Positions 24,574-33,634 of a stretch of DNA of 64,000 nucleotides are shown here, piece after piece. Below the pieces are notes generated by a model, which saw only the letters and a program-made list of their open reading frames with translations, had not been told where the DNA came from and searched no databases. A program made the translations under genes and the position numbers. Origin of the DNA: an uncultured Christensenella sp. (GTDB lineage Bacteria; Bacillota; Clostridia; Christensenellales; UBA1242). The stretch lies in assembly GCA_910586385.1 (NCBI GenBank), contig CAJUGX010000006.1, positions 23,002-87,001 of the forward strand. Reading direction: 5' to 3'. The number at the start of each line of letters is the position of its first letter. The stretch's first letter is position 1.

Positions 24574-25416
24574 CTATTTGCAAAAATATACAAGTCCATA
24601 GCAGTTTGGACCAGCGTGAGTGCCAACAACACAACCTATGTCATAAATTGGTGTGTTTTCTGGATCAACGCCAAATTTCTCTGCATTTTGAGCAATAAAT
24701 CTTCTTGCATTTGCTTTGTTTGCTGAATAACCAAAATATATTGGATAGTTTTTGTCTCTGTTTTCTGCTTGGTCACACATAAACTGATTTGCAGCTCTTT
24801 CACCAATCTTTTTCGCAACGTTGTTTACTTTTCCGCCATCAAGACTTATGATTGGTTTGATGTTGAGGGCGGTTGCAGCGACATATGCTGCACCAGAGAG
24901 ACGACCACCTTGTCTGAGGTATTTCAAATCGCCAACAACTGCCAAAAGTTTGACTTTTGATTTGAGTCGTTCAAGTTCGTCAGTCACTTCTTTAGGCTCT
25001 GCATTTGGGTGGCTTTTGATATATTTGACAATCTCCACAATCAATGCACCTTCTGCAAAAGTTGTGCAACGAGAATCGCAGATATAACAATTTTTCATGT
25101 TGAGTTCTTCAACGGCACGATTCACTTGGGCGATTGTGCCGGCAAGGTCTGATGAAATCACGATTGTGATGACATACCATTCTGGATTGTTTACATAGCC
25201 TTCATATGCTGCTTCAAATTTGTATTGGTTTGGTTGGCTGGTTTTTGGAATGATGCCAGTTGTCTTCATCTTCTCATAAAACTCTTCGTTTGGAAGTCCT
25301 TCTGGGAAAAGTTCTCCATTGAAGTTGAGTTCGATTGGACAGATGGTGATGTCATTTTCTTCTGCAAATTCTTTTGGCATATCAACAGATGCCTCTGTGA
25401 CAATTTTATATTTCAT
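24574..25416 (-). CDS. DegV family fatty-acid-binding protein
   Basis: A 280-residue DegV (EDD-fold) protein. Members bind a fatty acid and, as FakB, present it to the kinase FakA to make acyl phosphate for phospholipid synthesis. Landmarks: start KIVTEASVDMP, the TSQPN motif with the first lipid-head contacts, SSDLAGT, the long helix with YLRQGGRLSGAA, ALNIKPIISLDGGK, and a C-terminal VVGTHAGPNCYGLVY. AAAGGGG lies upstream of the ATG. No fakA kinase is encoded nearby. A second DegV gene is at 60831. The promoter at 25447-25475 makes it a single-gene unit. Confidence 0.9.
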   Translation of the reverse strand: MKYKIVTEASVDMPKEFAEENDITICPIELNFNGELFPEGLPNEEFYEKMKTTGIIPKTSQPNQYKFEAAYEGYVNNPEWYVITIVISSDLAGTIAQVNRAVEELNMKNCYICDSRCTTFAEGALIVEIVKYIKSHPNAEPKEVTDELERLKSKVKLLAVVGDLKYLRQGGRLSGAAYVAATALNIKPIISLDGGKVNNVAKKIGERAANQFMCDQAENRDKNYPIYFGYSANKANARRFIAQNAEKFGVDPENTPIYDIGCVVGTHAGPNCYGLVYFCK

Positions 25417-25446
25417 TTTTATACCCCTTTCATATTTCTCTTTATT

Positions 25447-25475
25447 ATTTTAACAAAATATGATTTTTAAGGCAA
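25447..25475 (-). promoter_or_regulatory. Promoter of degV (minus strand)
   Basis: TTGCCT (25470-25475), 17 bases, TAAAAT (25447-25452) on the minus strand. Confidence 0.6.
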
Positions 25476-25485
25476 AACATATTGA

Positions 25486-25524
25486 AAAAAAACAAAAAAA
25501 CCTCCAAGAGTATGACTTGGAAGT
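25486..25524 (-). terminator. Terminator of the ABC exporter operon
   Basis: On the minus strand ACTTCCAAG pairs with CTTGGAGGT (one G-T pair), followed by T7. It lies 8 bases after the permease stop codon. Confidence 0.75.
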
Positions 25525-25531
25525 TTTGATT

Positions 25532-27211
25532 TTAGTTTTTCTTGAACAATTGCTTTGTGAATGTAAAGAGCAGTCCAACCAGCACAATATAGTATATCAA
25601 TGAGATGAAGAAGTTTCCATATGCATAGAGGGAAGTTTTCAAGAAGCCTGGGCTCATTGTCCCGCCACCAATAAATGATGTTATGTCGGCGTGAATGAAT
25701 GGGAGGAGACACCACCAAAGTTGTCCATTCAAGAATATATTGCAGACTGTTGCTGCTACAAAAATTGCCATTGTGATTGCAAAGGTAAGTTCAAATTTTC
25801 TGGATATGTTCATCATGAAAATGGTGATAACACTGTAGAAAATTGCTTGAAGTTCTATCCCTATCAATTTGATGAGCAAAAACAACAATGGAGATATTGT
25901 GTAGACCTTGCTTGTGTTGAACACTGCGATGATACTTCCTGGCAGAAATCCATAGAAGATTGCACCCCATGCGAAAGTGAGGATTCCAAACACGAGAATC
26001 CAAAAACTTGTTGACCAAAGCACAGCCATAGATTTGCCAATGAAAACTTGGTTGAATGAAACTTTTTGAGACAAAATCAAGTCCATCTTTCCGTTTCTTC
26101 TGTCTCGTCCAAACAACTTGTAAGAACCGACAATTCCAAACATAATCGTCAAGAATCCTACGATGCTCATCATGAAGTAAGAGTGGTCATAGGCAGTTGT
26201 TTTGTAAGAAGCGGTGTTGAAGTTGAGTGCATGTTGATATGAGGAATAATACAAGCCGTCATCTTTCAAGAAATATTTTGCATATGTCAAATCACGCTTT
26301 GTCTCTTCAAGATAGAAATTGCCATATCCATATATCTTGTTGATTTTCACTGACAATTTGTCCAAGAGGAGGGTGTACTCTTTTTCGATGGCTGTTTTTG
26401 CGCTCTCGCAAGTGAGTTTGTAGTTTGTTGCAAGCGATTTCATCTTTGAAATATTTTTGACATCGCCAAAGTTGATGTGATTGTACATGTCTGACATTTC
26501 GGCATATATGTTTTCAAGTTTCTTTGTTGCGGTGTCTATGTAGTCCATTTTGAATGATGAAAGGTGCACGCTGTCAACATTGAAAGTTATGGCTTTTTTG
26601 CTTATGTCATTGAGCAAGGTGAAATATGATTTTCCTTCGTAAATCTTGTTCAATGCAACGGTTGTGTTTGAGTTGCTGTTTAATATTTCCTTGAAATGTT
26701 TTATTATTTTGTCAAGGTCGCCAACTTGAGTTTTTGTCAAAATCAATCTTGTATGAAATTGCTTAAGACTCTTGAAATTTTCGACAAACATTTCAAGGCG
26801 TGCCACTGCATTTGAGATTGATGAGATTGATGGTGCGCTTGCTTGTCCTTGCCATGTTTTGTACGCATAGAGCTGATCCCAAATATCTGAAAATAGATGG
26901 TTTATTGAAATGAGTTCATCAGCTTCAGCACATTTTGTGTCGTGAACTTGGAGAAGAAACTTTGCATCATCAAACATGGCATCGAGTTTCAGTTTTGTGT
27001 CATATTTGCTGTCGGACGAGTTGAACGATTGATAAACTTCTTGTGTTGTCTCTCCAGATAGGGATGCACTATACTCTGGGGTGTTTGGAATTTTGTAAAC
27101 AAACCCCATAATTAGGCAAGCAACCAAAATAATAGCAAATGCCATCAGTGTAAATGGGTTGAATGCAAGACGCTTGAAGTCATATTTTGCTATCTGTATG
27201 ATTTTTTTCAA
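25532..27211 (-). CDS. ABC-2-type transporter permease
   Basis: A 559-residue membrane protein: one helix at residues 18-40, a large extracytoplasmic region (about 41-345) with predicted long helices, then five further helices from about residue 347 to the end. The cytoplasmic turn LFGRDRRNGKMDLILSQKVS after the second helix is the coupling region typical of ABC-2 and GldF-like permeases. The large external loop is reminiscent of exporters such as YhgE/Pip-like or NatB-like systems. Substrate unknown. The start codon overlaps the stop of the ATPase gene by ATGA, so the two are coupled. Confidence 0.8.
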   Translation of the reverse strand: MKKIIQIAKYDFKRLAFNPFTLMAFAIILVACLIMGFVYKIPNTPEYSASLSGETTQEVYQSFNSSDSKYDTKLKLDAMFDDAKFLLQVHDTKCAEADELISINHLFSDIWDQLYAYKTWQGQASAPSISSISNAVARLEMFVENFKSLKQFHTRLILTKTQVGDLDKIIKHFKEILNSNSNTTVALNKIYEGKSYFTLLNDISKKAITFNVDSVHLSSFKMDYIDTATKKLENIYAEMSDMYNHINFGDVKNISKMKSLATNYKLTCESAKTAIEKEYTLLLDKLSVKINKIYGYGNFYLEETKRDLTYAKYFLKDDGLYYSSYQHALNFNTASYKTTAYDHSYFMMSIVGFLTIMFGIVGSYKLFGRDRRNGKMDLILSQKVSFNQVFIGKSMAVLWSTSFWILVFGILTFAWGAIFYGFLPGSIIAVFNTSKVYTISPLLFLLIKLIGIELQAIFYSVITIFMMNISRKFELTFAITMAIFVAATVCNIFLNGQLWWCLLPFIHADITSFIGGGTMSPGFLKTSLYAYGNFFISLIYYIVLVGLLFTFTKQLFKKN

Positions 27212-28134
27212 TTAGCGTCCTCCTTAAAATAAGGGGTAAGGTTTGCAAAGATACGCTCGTGTGCCTTGTTGAGGTATCCTGCTTTGTGGATGGAAATCTT
27301 GTTTTTGGTGAAGAACTTGACAATTTCAGTTGTCAAATCTTCGTCTGCTTCAAACAAAATCTTTTTGCCAAGGATTTTCACATCAATTCCAAATTGTTGC
27401 ATAATCATTTTTCCGCAATAGTTTGGATATTTCACTTGAATGAATGCAAATGTGTTTTCTTGGCTGTATTTTTCGCATTGCTCATGGTTGAGGGTGCTTT
27501 TGACAGTACGACCTTCCATGAAGACAAATTTGTTGCAAATGCTTTCAATTGGACTGTAATATCTTGAAGCTATGATGACATGAGTGCCGTTTTCTTGAAG
27601 CTCAGCAATATAATCCTTCATGTCTTGAATGCTTGCAGATGGCAAACCCTTGAAAGGTTCGTCCAAAATCATGAGTTTTGGGCGGTTGATATAAGCGAGG
27701 GCGAGAGCCATCAACTTTTTCTCATAATAGGACAAGAAAATCACATAGCTCTTCATTTTGTGGGCAAGGTTGAATTTGTTGAGTGCAAACAAAATTTTCT
27801 GTTTATCTACTTTGCCAGAAAGAGAGCAAAGATAAAGAAAGTTTTGCATAACGGTTTGATATTTGAAAAAGACAGGAGGATCAAGGCAGAGCCCAACATC
27901 TCCAACGTCTCTTTGATTTTTTGCAACGTCTCTTCCCAAGAGAAAAACCTCACCATCACTGATTGGAAGTGAGCCAGTGATTGTCTTGATGAGGCTGGTT
28001 TTCCCAGAATGGTCTTCACCGATTATGCCAAGGCAGTCTCCTTCTTCCATAGAAAGAGTGACATTTTTGACAAGGAAGCGCTCATTTACCAAAACCGTGA
28101 GGTTTTTTATGTCCAATATCTTTTCTTTTTCCAT
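27208..28134 (-). CDS. ABC transporter ATP-binding protein with altered signature
   Basis: A 308-residue ATPase partner of the permease that follows. Walker A is GEDHSGKTS (residues 39-47) and Walker B is LMILDEPFKGL (Asp158, Glu159). The signature that should read LSGGQ is LSYYEKK (134-140), and the switch histidine is missing (IIASRYY, Arg191 at its place). An ancillary C-terminal region of about 90 residues follows the ATPase core. Weak or asymmetric ATP hydrolysis is possible, but this is inference. There is no ribosome site; the -10 box lies 7 bases before the ATG, suggesting a leaderless operon mRNA. Confidence 0.8.
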   Translation of the reverse strand: MEKEKILDIKNLTVLVNERFLVKNVTLSMEEGDCLGIIGEDHSGKTSLIKTITGSLPISDGEVFLLGRDVAKNQRDVGDVGLCLDPPVFFKYQTVMQNFLYLCSLSGKVDKQKILFALNKFNLAHKMKSYVIFLSYYEKKLMALALAYINRPKLMILDEPFKGLPSASIQDMKDYIAELQENGTHVIIASRYYSPIESICNKFVFMEGRTVKSTLNHEQCEKYSQENTFAFIQVKYPNYCGKMIMQQFGIDVKILGKKILFEADEDLTTEIVKFFTKNKISIHKAGYLNKAHERIFANLTPYFKEDAN

Positions 28135-28141
28135 ATTATAT

Positions 28142-28170
28142 ATTATATCAAATCAACTTTTTAATGTAAA
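28142..28170 (-). promoter_or_regulatory. Promoter of the ABC operon, placed for a leaderless transcript
   Basis: On the minus strand TTTACA (28165-28170), 17 bases, TATAAT (28142-28147), then 7 bases to the ATG at 28134. Confidence 0.7.
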
Positions 28171-28200
28171 GGTCTTTTGCATTTTTGCGGATTATTTGCA

Positions 28201-28225
28201 AAAAAAAGACCAGTTTGAAACTGGT
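28201..28225 (-). terminator. Terminator of the DUF4364 gene
   Basis: ACCAGT and ACTGGT pair around a 5-base loop next to the minus-strand stop codon, followed by a T7 run. Confidence 0.75.
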
Positions 28226-28759
28226 TTAATCGTTGCTGATAAGGTTTTCCAAAATGTATTCATAGAAATTTGGCGCTGAAACTCGCCATTTTTTGCATGC
28301 CTCTTCTGCTGATTGGCGGGTTGGGGCTTTGATTTGAAGCTCAAAAAGAGGGGAAGAGATGAGGTTTTCATAAATCCTCATGGTCACAAGATAAGAGCCG
28401 TCATCTGCATCAGTGTAGTTTGCGTAATATTCCTGACTTTGCTTGATTGAGAGCCGATTGACACGGCTGTATTCAGAGATTTCGTCACGCATGTCAAGAG
28501 GGATTTTTTTATAGAAATACGACAAGCAGTCTCTGCCTTCAAATGTGAGGTTGTATCTCATCTCGCCTTCTTTGCACTCAGTTTTGTAAATCAATTTTGC
28601 TTCTGAAAGTTGATAGAGAAGGTCAAGGCAATCCATGTAGTTTATCCAGTTGTTTTTGACTGAACAAATCTCGATGATTGAGTTTTCCGTGAGAGGCATC
28701 TCCATTTTTTCCATGACAAACAAAATGATAAGCTTGTTTGTGACTGCGTCGTAGTTCAT
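28226..28759 (-). CDS. DUF4364 family protein
   Basis: A 177-residue protein starting MNYDAVTNKLIILFVMEKMEMPLTE, the hallmark beginning of the DUF4364 family, found in Clostridia and relatives. The first 80 residues form a winged-helix-like unit (NSIIEICSVKNNWINYMDCLDLLYQLSEAKLI), so a DNA-binding role is plausible but unproven. GGAGAG precedes the ATG at 28759. The reading frame stays open upstream to 29215, but that extension runs antisense through the next gene and is not part of the family. Confidence 0.88.
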   Translation of the reverse strand: MNYDAVTNKLIILFVMEKMEMPLTENSIIEICSVKNNWINYMDCLDLLYQLSEAKLIYKTECKEGEMRYNLTFEGRDCLSYFYKKIPLDMRDEISEYSRVNRLSIKQSQEYYANYTDADDGSYLVTMRIYENLISSPLFELQIKAPTRQSAEEACKKWRVSAPNFYEYILENLISND

Positions 28760-28848
28760 TTTCTCTCCAGTTCTCCTATATATTAACAAATACAAACAAA
28801 AAATGCAAATGTAATAAAAAATTTTCTGCCTCAATATCTTTAATTTGG

Positions 28849-28877
28849 TTTGAGATTTGAGCAAAGTGTGATAGAAT
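28849..28877 (+). promoter_or_regulatory. Promoter of the gene at 28908
   Basis: TTTGAG (28849-28854), 17 bases, TAGAAT (28872-28877), followed by AGGGGAGG and the ATG. Confidence 0.5.
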
Positions 28878-28907
28878 GGTCTAAGAGATTTTAGGGGAGG
28901 CACCTTT

Positions 28908-29753
28908 ATGGAAACAAAAAATATTTTGGATGTCGAGAGATTTGTTGTCGCTTGCAATGACCTTTTGAGTGGCAAATTTCTTGATCTAAACAAAAGATTG
29001 GACAAGTTTTTGGCTGTTTTGACACAAAGCGAAGATATTTTTGACCTTTTGAAAGAGTGTCTCAACGATTTTGACGAAGATGCAGAGTTTGCAAAGGCAT
29101 TTTCAGTTGACAAAAAGACGGGTGTTGCAACAATTGCAATCCCTTCCGATGAGAAGAAAAGACTTGCTCTTTCTGTCACAATTTTCAACGATATGATAAA
29201 CGACAAACTCAACACAAATCAGTTTTTGGAAACCTATTTTCAAGACAAAAAACTTACTCCAGTTCAAAACTTTTTGGACAAAATTGTGAAGCCTTTCAGA
29301 GATATTGTTTGCAAGATTTTTGCTCTCGGCACTGACATCACTGTTGAGGACATCAAGAGACAAATTGAAGAGGAAAAAGTGCTCAAAAAACAAGAAGAAA
29401 AGCACGAAGAAGAGGTTCAATTTCCAGAACTTGACAAGCTTCTTTCAACCGTTGTAAACAGTGCAAATCAAATCCTTGCACTCCTCAAATTTGAGAAGAA
29501 AAGAACAGACAATTTGGATGATTTGGAGTTTGTTTTGGGGTCAATCATTCAAGCATGCGAAAAGCGTGATTTGATGGTCATCAATGGACTTGTGATTGGG
29601 CTCAACTATGTCTCAAAGAAGTTCAAAAATGTACGCCATTTGGTTGAAGAACTCAACAATCAAATCTATGATTATTATGAGTTTTTGGCAGGTGGAAATG
29701 TAGTTTCAGAGGTATCCGAAGAGGAAGAAACAACAGACGAAGCAGGAGAATAA
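28908..29753 (+). CDS. Hypothetical helical protein
   Basis: A 281-residue protein with no family I recognise. It looks all-helical and highly charged. A short Lys/Glu coil (about residues 145-170, IKRQIEEEKVLKKQEEKHEEE) separates two helical halves. The end is acidic (SEVSEEEETTDEAGE). There is no signal peptide and no membrane helix, so it should be cytosolic. It has a strong ribosome site (GGGGAGG) and its own promoter and terminator. It is divergent from the DUF4364 gene, with a 148-base spacer between. Confidence 0.65.
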   Translation: METKNILDVERFVVACNDLLSGKFLDLNKRLDKFLAVLTQSEDIFDLLKECLNDFDEDAEFAKAFSVDKKTGVATIAIPSDEKKRLALSVTIFNDMINDKLNTNQFLETYFQDKKLTPVQNFLDKIVKPFRDIVCKIFALGTDITVEDIKRQIEEEKVLKKQEEKHEEEVQFPELDKLLSTVVNSANQILALLKFEKKRTDNLDDLEFVLGSIIQACEKRDLMVINGLVIGLNYVSKKFKNVRHLVEELNNQIYDYYEFLAGGNVVSEVSEEEETTDEAGE

Positions 29754-29767
29754 TTTCCTGCTTTTTT
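29741..29767 (+). terminator. Terminator overlapping the stop codon of the gene at 28908
   Basis: AGCAGGA pairs with TCCTGCT around an 8-base loop that contains the TAA, then T5. Confidence 0.8.
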
Positions 29768-29803
29768 GTGTTATTTTGTCCAAGTGGATGCATAGATTAC
29801 TCT

Positions 29804-30535
29804 ATGAAAAAACATATCTTTTTAACAATAAATTCTCATAGGGTGATGACCAATTGTGTTATCGCTTTTGTCTTGGCGGTGTTGTCTGTCTTCACTTTTT
29901 ATGGGGTGAATTATGTCAGAGTTTCGTCGATAATCAATGGGGTTTATTATTCTGGTGACGAAAAATCAAACAAAGTGTCGCTTATGATAAATGTCTATTG
30001 GGGGACAGAGTATCTTGACGACATGCTTGCAATTTTGAAAGACAACGATGTCAAGACAACCTTTTTTGTCGGTGGGACTTGGGCAATGGCTCAAAGTGAC
30101 ATGCTTCAAAAAATTTATGATGAGGGGCACGAGATTGCAAACCATGGTTATTCACACAAGGACCAAGGTAAACTCTCAGCAGAGACAAACTTGAAAGAAA
30201 TCTCAACAACTCATGACATTGTCAAGGGGTTGATTGGGGTTGAGATGAATTTGTTTGCACCACCAAGTGGCTCTTACAACAAAAAGACAGTCGAGATGGC
30301 GACAAGTCTTGGCTATAAGACCATCATGTGGACTGATGGGCGGGACACAATCGACTGGCGTGACAAAGACAGTGAGATTATTTTCAAAAGAGCAGTGAAA
30401 AATTGCAAGGGTGGAGATTTTGTGCTTATGCATCCAACTGAGGCAACAAAAAACGCGCTTGACCGCATAATCAAAGACTTGAAAGGCAAAGGTTTTTCGC
30501 TGTGTACTGTCAGTGAAAATTTGGGACAAAATTAG
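29804..30535 (+). CDS. Polysaccharide deacetylase-like protein (YlxY-type) with altered motifs
   Basis: A 243-residue NodB-fold protein with an N-terminal membrane anchor (about residues 15-38). Motif 2 (HEIANHGYSH) and the late LMHPT histidine are intact. Motif 1 reads LMINVYWG, where active enzymes have TFDDG or TFNVDWG, so the catalytic Asp position is Tyr or Val. Motif 3 is APPSGSYN, without the Arg of RPPxG. The spacing matches the YlxY/PdaB-like group linked to sporulating Bacillota. Activity is doubtful. No ribosome site precedes the ATG at 29804; a TAGAAT-like box (TAGATT) ends 5 bases upstream, a weak case for leaderless translation. Confidence 0.75.
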   Translation: MKKHIFLTINSHRVMTNCVIAFVLAVLSVFTFYGVNYVRVSSIINGVYYSGDEKSNKVSLMINVYWGTEYLDDMLAILKDNDVKTTFFVGGTWAMAQSDMLQKIYDEGHEIANHGYSHKDQGKLSAETNLKEISTTHDIVKGLIGVEMNLFAPPSGSYNKKTVEMATSLGYKTIMWTDGRDTIDWRDKDSEIIFKRAVKNCKGGDFVLMHPTEATKNALDRIIKDLKGKGFSLCTVSENLGQN

Positions 30536-30557
30536 CATAATTTTTTGTTAAATCTGT

Positions 30558-30587
30558 TTGTGAATTTATACTCAATAATGATATAAT
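30558..30587 (+). promoter_or_regulatory. Promoter of ftsK
   Basis: TTGTGA (30558-30563), 18 bases, TATAAT (30582-30587), about 50 bases before the start codon. Confidence 0.6.
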
Positions 30588-30638
30588 CATTATGTAATAT
30601 TGGGCGTTTTTTATCTGACGCATTTTTCGGGGGAAATA

Positions 30639-33617
30639 ATGGCAATTTACAAACTGAATTCGAAGAAGAAAAATGAAGGAAGTTCACGCGCGAAGAAAAT
30701 TACTGGATTTTCTTTTATCGGTGCGGCTTCCCTTGTGTTTTTGTTTATGACGGGCATCGTGCCTGTACTTCAAAGATTTTTGCTTGGAGTCTTTGGAGTG
30801 TTTGGTTTTCCGCTTTGCATAATCATGTTTGTTGTGGGGCTCGCTCTTGTAAACAACCGCAAGTATGTCATGCCAAAGAGATACACTGCTTGTTTGATTT
30901 TGTCGGTGTTTTTCGTGCTTTGCATACTTCAACTTATCATTGTAGGAAACAACAAGGTGACAAATGCTGAAGGCACAAAAGAAACAATGAAGTTTTTTAG
31001 TTATATGGCGAAGAACTATTCTTGCCACAATGGTTGGACTGCGGGCGGTTTCTTGGTGGGGATTTTCACAACAATCCTCCTCTATATCGCAACAATCTGG
31101 GGCTCATTCATCATTTACGCTTTGGCACTTGTCATTTGCGTTGCACTTATGATTGACAGTCTCAACAACATGAGAAAAAATCAAACCACACAAGCGACAG
31201 TCTCTGTGCAAATCAAAGACAAAAACCGCTCTGGTGGAAAGAAAGAGAGTGTGATTGAGACGGCTCGCAAAGTTGAAGAGGTTAAAGCTGAAGAAGTCAA
31301 TGTTGTGCTTGATGGAAACTTGAAAGCCGAAGAAAAGAAGGTTGAGGAGAAACCACTCACTGCAAGACAAATTTTGGGACTTGACAAAAAACGCAACAAG
31401 GCCTATGAGTATGACGAGGCGACATCAAAGATGAGAAGTGTCGATGTGCCAAAGAAACCAGCGCTAGAGCCAGAAAAACCAAAGTCTTTGAAAGAAATCA
31501 TTTTGACTCCTCCAGAGATTGATATTGATGAATATTTCAAAAACCTCAGAAGAGGAAGTGCCACTCCTGAAAAGGAAGAGGTGCAAGCCAATATCAGTGC
31601 AATGAAAGAGGAGACTGCTCAAATCAATCCTTCTCAAGTTGTGCATGAAGATGAGTTTAAGCCGGAGGGTGGCCCTGTGATCCGCAGAAGTTTGCCTGAG
31701 GTGAAGCCAGCAGAACTTACAAGTGCGGCTGATGACATTTTGAGAAGTGTCATTCAAGAGGAAAAACAAGAAAACCCTGAGATTTACGAAAATGTTGAGG
31801 TTGAGCCTCCAGTTGATCCGGAGAGAAATCTTTTGGATAGACTTCCAACGAGAGACAATAGTGGAAGTTTTGAAAGAAGTGACAGAGATTCTTTTGACAG
31901 AAGAGGTATGAGAGATCAGATTGACGTTGGTGAGGAGGCTGAGGACGGCGAGCAATCATCTCAAGCAGATGAGAGACCATCATTTGACAGGGGAAACAGA
32001 TTTATTCGTCTTGACAGAGGTCCAGTCACTCAAGAAGACAAGGATGCGAGAGATGCGTTCAATCGTGACTTCGACAGAATTTCAAGAATAAACGGCAGTC
32101 TTTCAAGAGAACAACAACCAATCGCTCCAGAGGAAGAAGAACTCCCTCCAGAGCCTTACAACTATGAAAAACCATCTCTTGATTTCATCACAACAAAGAG
32201 TGTGGATTTGTCGACTCTCAATGAAGAAGTTGCTGAAAAACGTGTTGCACTTGAAAACGCACTTGAAATGTTTGGTGTGCCAGCAAAGGTTCAGGGCGTT
32301 GTTGTTGGACCTGCGGTGACCAGATACGAACTTGAGATGCCACAAGGCGTTTCAGTAAGCAAAATCAAGAGTCACGTTGATGACATTGCTTATGCGTTGG
32401 CTGCAGAGGGGGCAATCCGTGTTGAAGCACCAGTGCCAGGAAAGAGTGTTGTCGGAATTGAAGTGCCAAATGCCTCAATTGCAACAATCAGTTTGAGAGA
32501 TATTTTGGAATCAAACGAATTTAAGCAAGCATCATCTCCACTTACTTTTGCAATCGGGAAAGATATTTCTGGAAGAATTGTTTGCGCAAACATGCAAAAA
32601 CTTACTCACCTTTTGGTTGCTGGTACAACCGGAAGCGGAAAGTCAGTCTGCCTCAACTCAATCATTTTGAGTATCATCTACAAGGCGTCTCCAGAAGATG
32701 TCAAGATTTTGCTTGTCGATCCAAAACGTGTGGAATTCTCATCTTATGAGGCGTTGCCACATTTGATTATGCCAAAGATCATTTGCGATGCTCCAAAGGC
32801 AATCAATGCTCTCACTTGGGCGGTTGATGAGATGGAGAAACGTTTTGAAATCCTTGGAAACGCGAGGGTGAAAAACATTGATGAATACAACCAAACAAAT
32901 GATGTGCTTTCTGGGAAAAAGAGAAAGATGCCATTCATTGTTGTCATCGTTGACGAACTTGCTGACCTTATGATGACTGGAAAGAAAGAAGTTGAAGAGA
33001 AAGTCTGCAGAATTGCTCAAAAGGCTCGTGCTGCCGGCATCCACTTGATTTTGGCAACTCAAAGACCTTCTGTTGATGTCGTCACAGGACTTATCAAATC
33101 CAACTTCCCATCAAGAATTTCATTCTCAGTCACAAGTGCGGTTGACTCTATGACCATTTTGGACAGAGTAGGCGCTGAAAAACTTTTGGGCAAGGGCGAC
33201 ATGCTTTACTTCCCTAACGGTGCAAAAGACCCAGCTCGTATTCAAGGGTGCTTCATTGGTACAAACGAAATCAACAACATTGTCGACTTTGTAAGAGACA
33301 ACAACGAGCCTCGTTTTGACAAGTCGGTTGAAGAAAAAATCAACAATCCAAACAGCGGAAATGGTGGCGGCGTAGGCGGAAGAAATGACGACCTTGACCC
33401 ACTTCTCCCACAAGTTTTGAAAGCGTCAATTGATGCGAAAGTTGCATCAGCGACAATGATCAGAAGAAGATTTGCGATTGGTTATCCAAGAGCGGCGAGA
33501 ATCATCGACCAAATGGAAGAGGCTGGCTATATTTCAAGTGCTGATGGAGTGAAACCAAGAACGGTCTACATCAGCGAGGAAGAATTTAATCAAATCTTTG
33601 GGGATGTTGATTATTAA
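30639..33617 (+). CDS. ftsK: DNA translocase FtsK/SpoIIIE
   Basis: A 992-residue membrane-anchored DNA pump that clears chromosomes from the division septum. The N-terminus has four membrane helices (about residues 22-180). A long acidic, disordered linker follows (about 190-520). The motor shows the alpha-beta core with VAGTTGSGKSVCLN (Walker A, near residue 660), ILLVDPKRVEFS, VIVDELADLMM (Walker B) and ATQRPSVDVVTGLIKSN. The C-terminal gamma winged helix is SATMIRRRFAIGYPRAARIIDQMEEAG. GGGGGAAAT precedes the ATG at 30639; an ATG at 30600 would add 13 residues. It likely leads an operon running through rimO and pgsA to the cinA-like gene. Confidence 0.95.
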   Translation: MAIYKLNSKKKNEGSSRAKKITGFSFIGAASLVFLFMTGIVPVLQRFLLGVFGVFGFPLCIIMFVVGLALVNNRKYVMPKRYTACLILSVFFVLCILQLIIVGNNKVTNAEGTKETMKFFSYMAKNYSCHNGWTAGGFLVGIFTTILLYIATIWGSFIIYALALVICVALMIDSLNNMRKNQTTQATVSVQIKDKNRSGGKKESVIETARKVEEVKAEEVNVVLDGNLKAEEKKVEEKPLTARQILGLDKKRNKAYEYDEATSKMRSVDVPKKPALEPEKPKSLKEIILTPPEIDIDEYFKNLRRGSATPEKEEVQANISAMKEETAQINPSQVVHEDEFKPEGGPVIRRSLPEVKPAELTSAADDILRSVIQEEKQENPEIYENVEVEPPVDPERNLLDRLPTRDNSGSFERSDRDSFDRRGMRDQIDVGEEAEDGEQSSQADERPSFDRGNRFIRLDRGPVTQEDKDARDAFNRDFDRISRINGSLSREQQPIAPEEEELPPEPYNYEKPSLDFITTKSVDLSTLNEEVAEKRVALENALEMFGVPAKVQGVVVGPAVTRYELEMPQGVSVSKIKSHVDDIAYALAAEGAIRVEAPVPGKSVVGIEVPNASIATISLRDILESNEFKQASSPLTFAIGKDISGRIVCANMQKLTHLLVAGTTGSGKSVCLNSIILSIIYKASPEDVKILLVDPKRVEFSSYEALPHLIMPKIICDAPKAINALTWAVDEMEKRFEILGNARVKNIDEYNQTNDVLSGKKRKMPFIVVIVDELADLMMTGKKEVEEKVCRIAQKARAAGIHLILATQRPSVDVVTGLIKSNFPSRISFSVTSAVDSMTILDRVGAEKLLGKGDMLYFPNGAKDPARIQGCFIGTNEINNIVDFVRDNNEPRFDKSVEEKINNPNSGNGGGVGGRNDDLDPLLPQVLKASIDAKVASATMIRRRFAIGYPRAARIIDQMEEAGYISSADGVKPRTVYISEEEFNQIFGDVDY

Positions 33618-33634
33618 GAAAAAGGAAAAACACA

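Noticed and set aside
28760..29215. Upstream extension of the DUF4364 frame on the minus strand
   Set aside because: It runs antisense through the gene at 28908, lacks family similarity, and a good ribosome site and the family's standard MNYD start lie at 28759.
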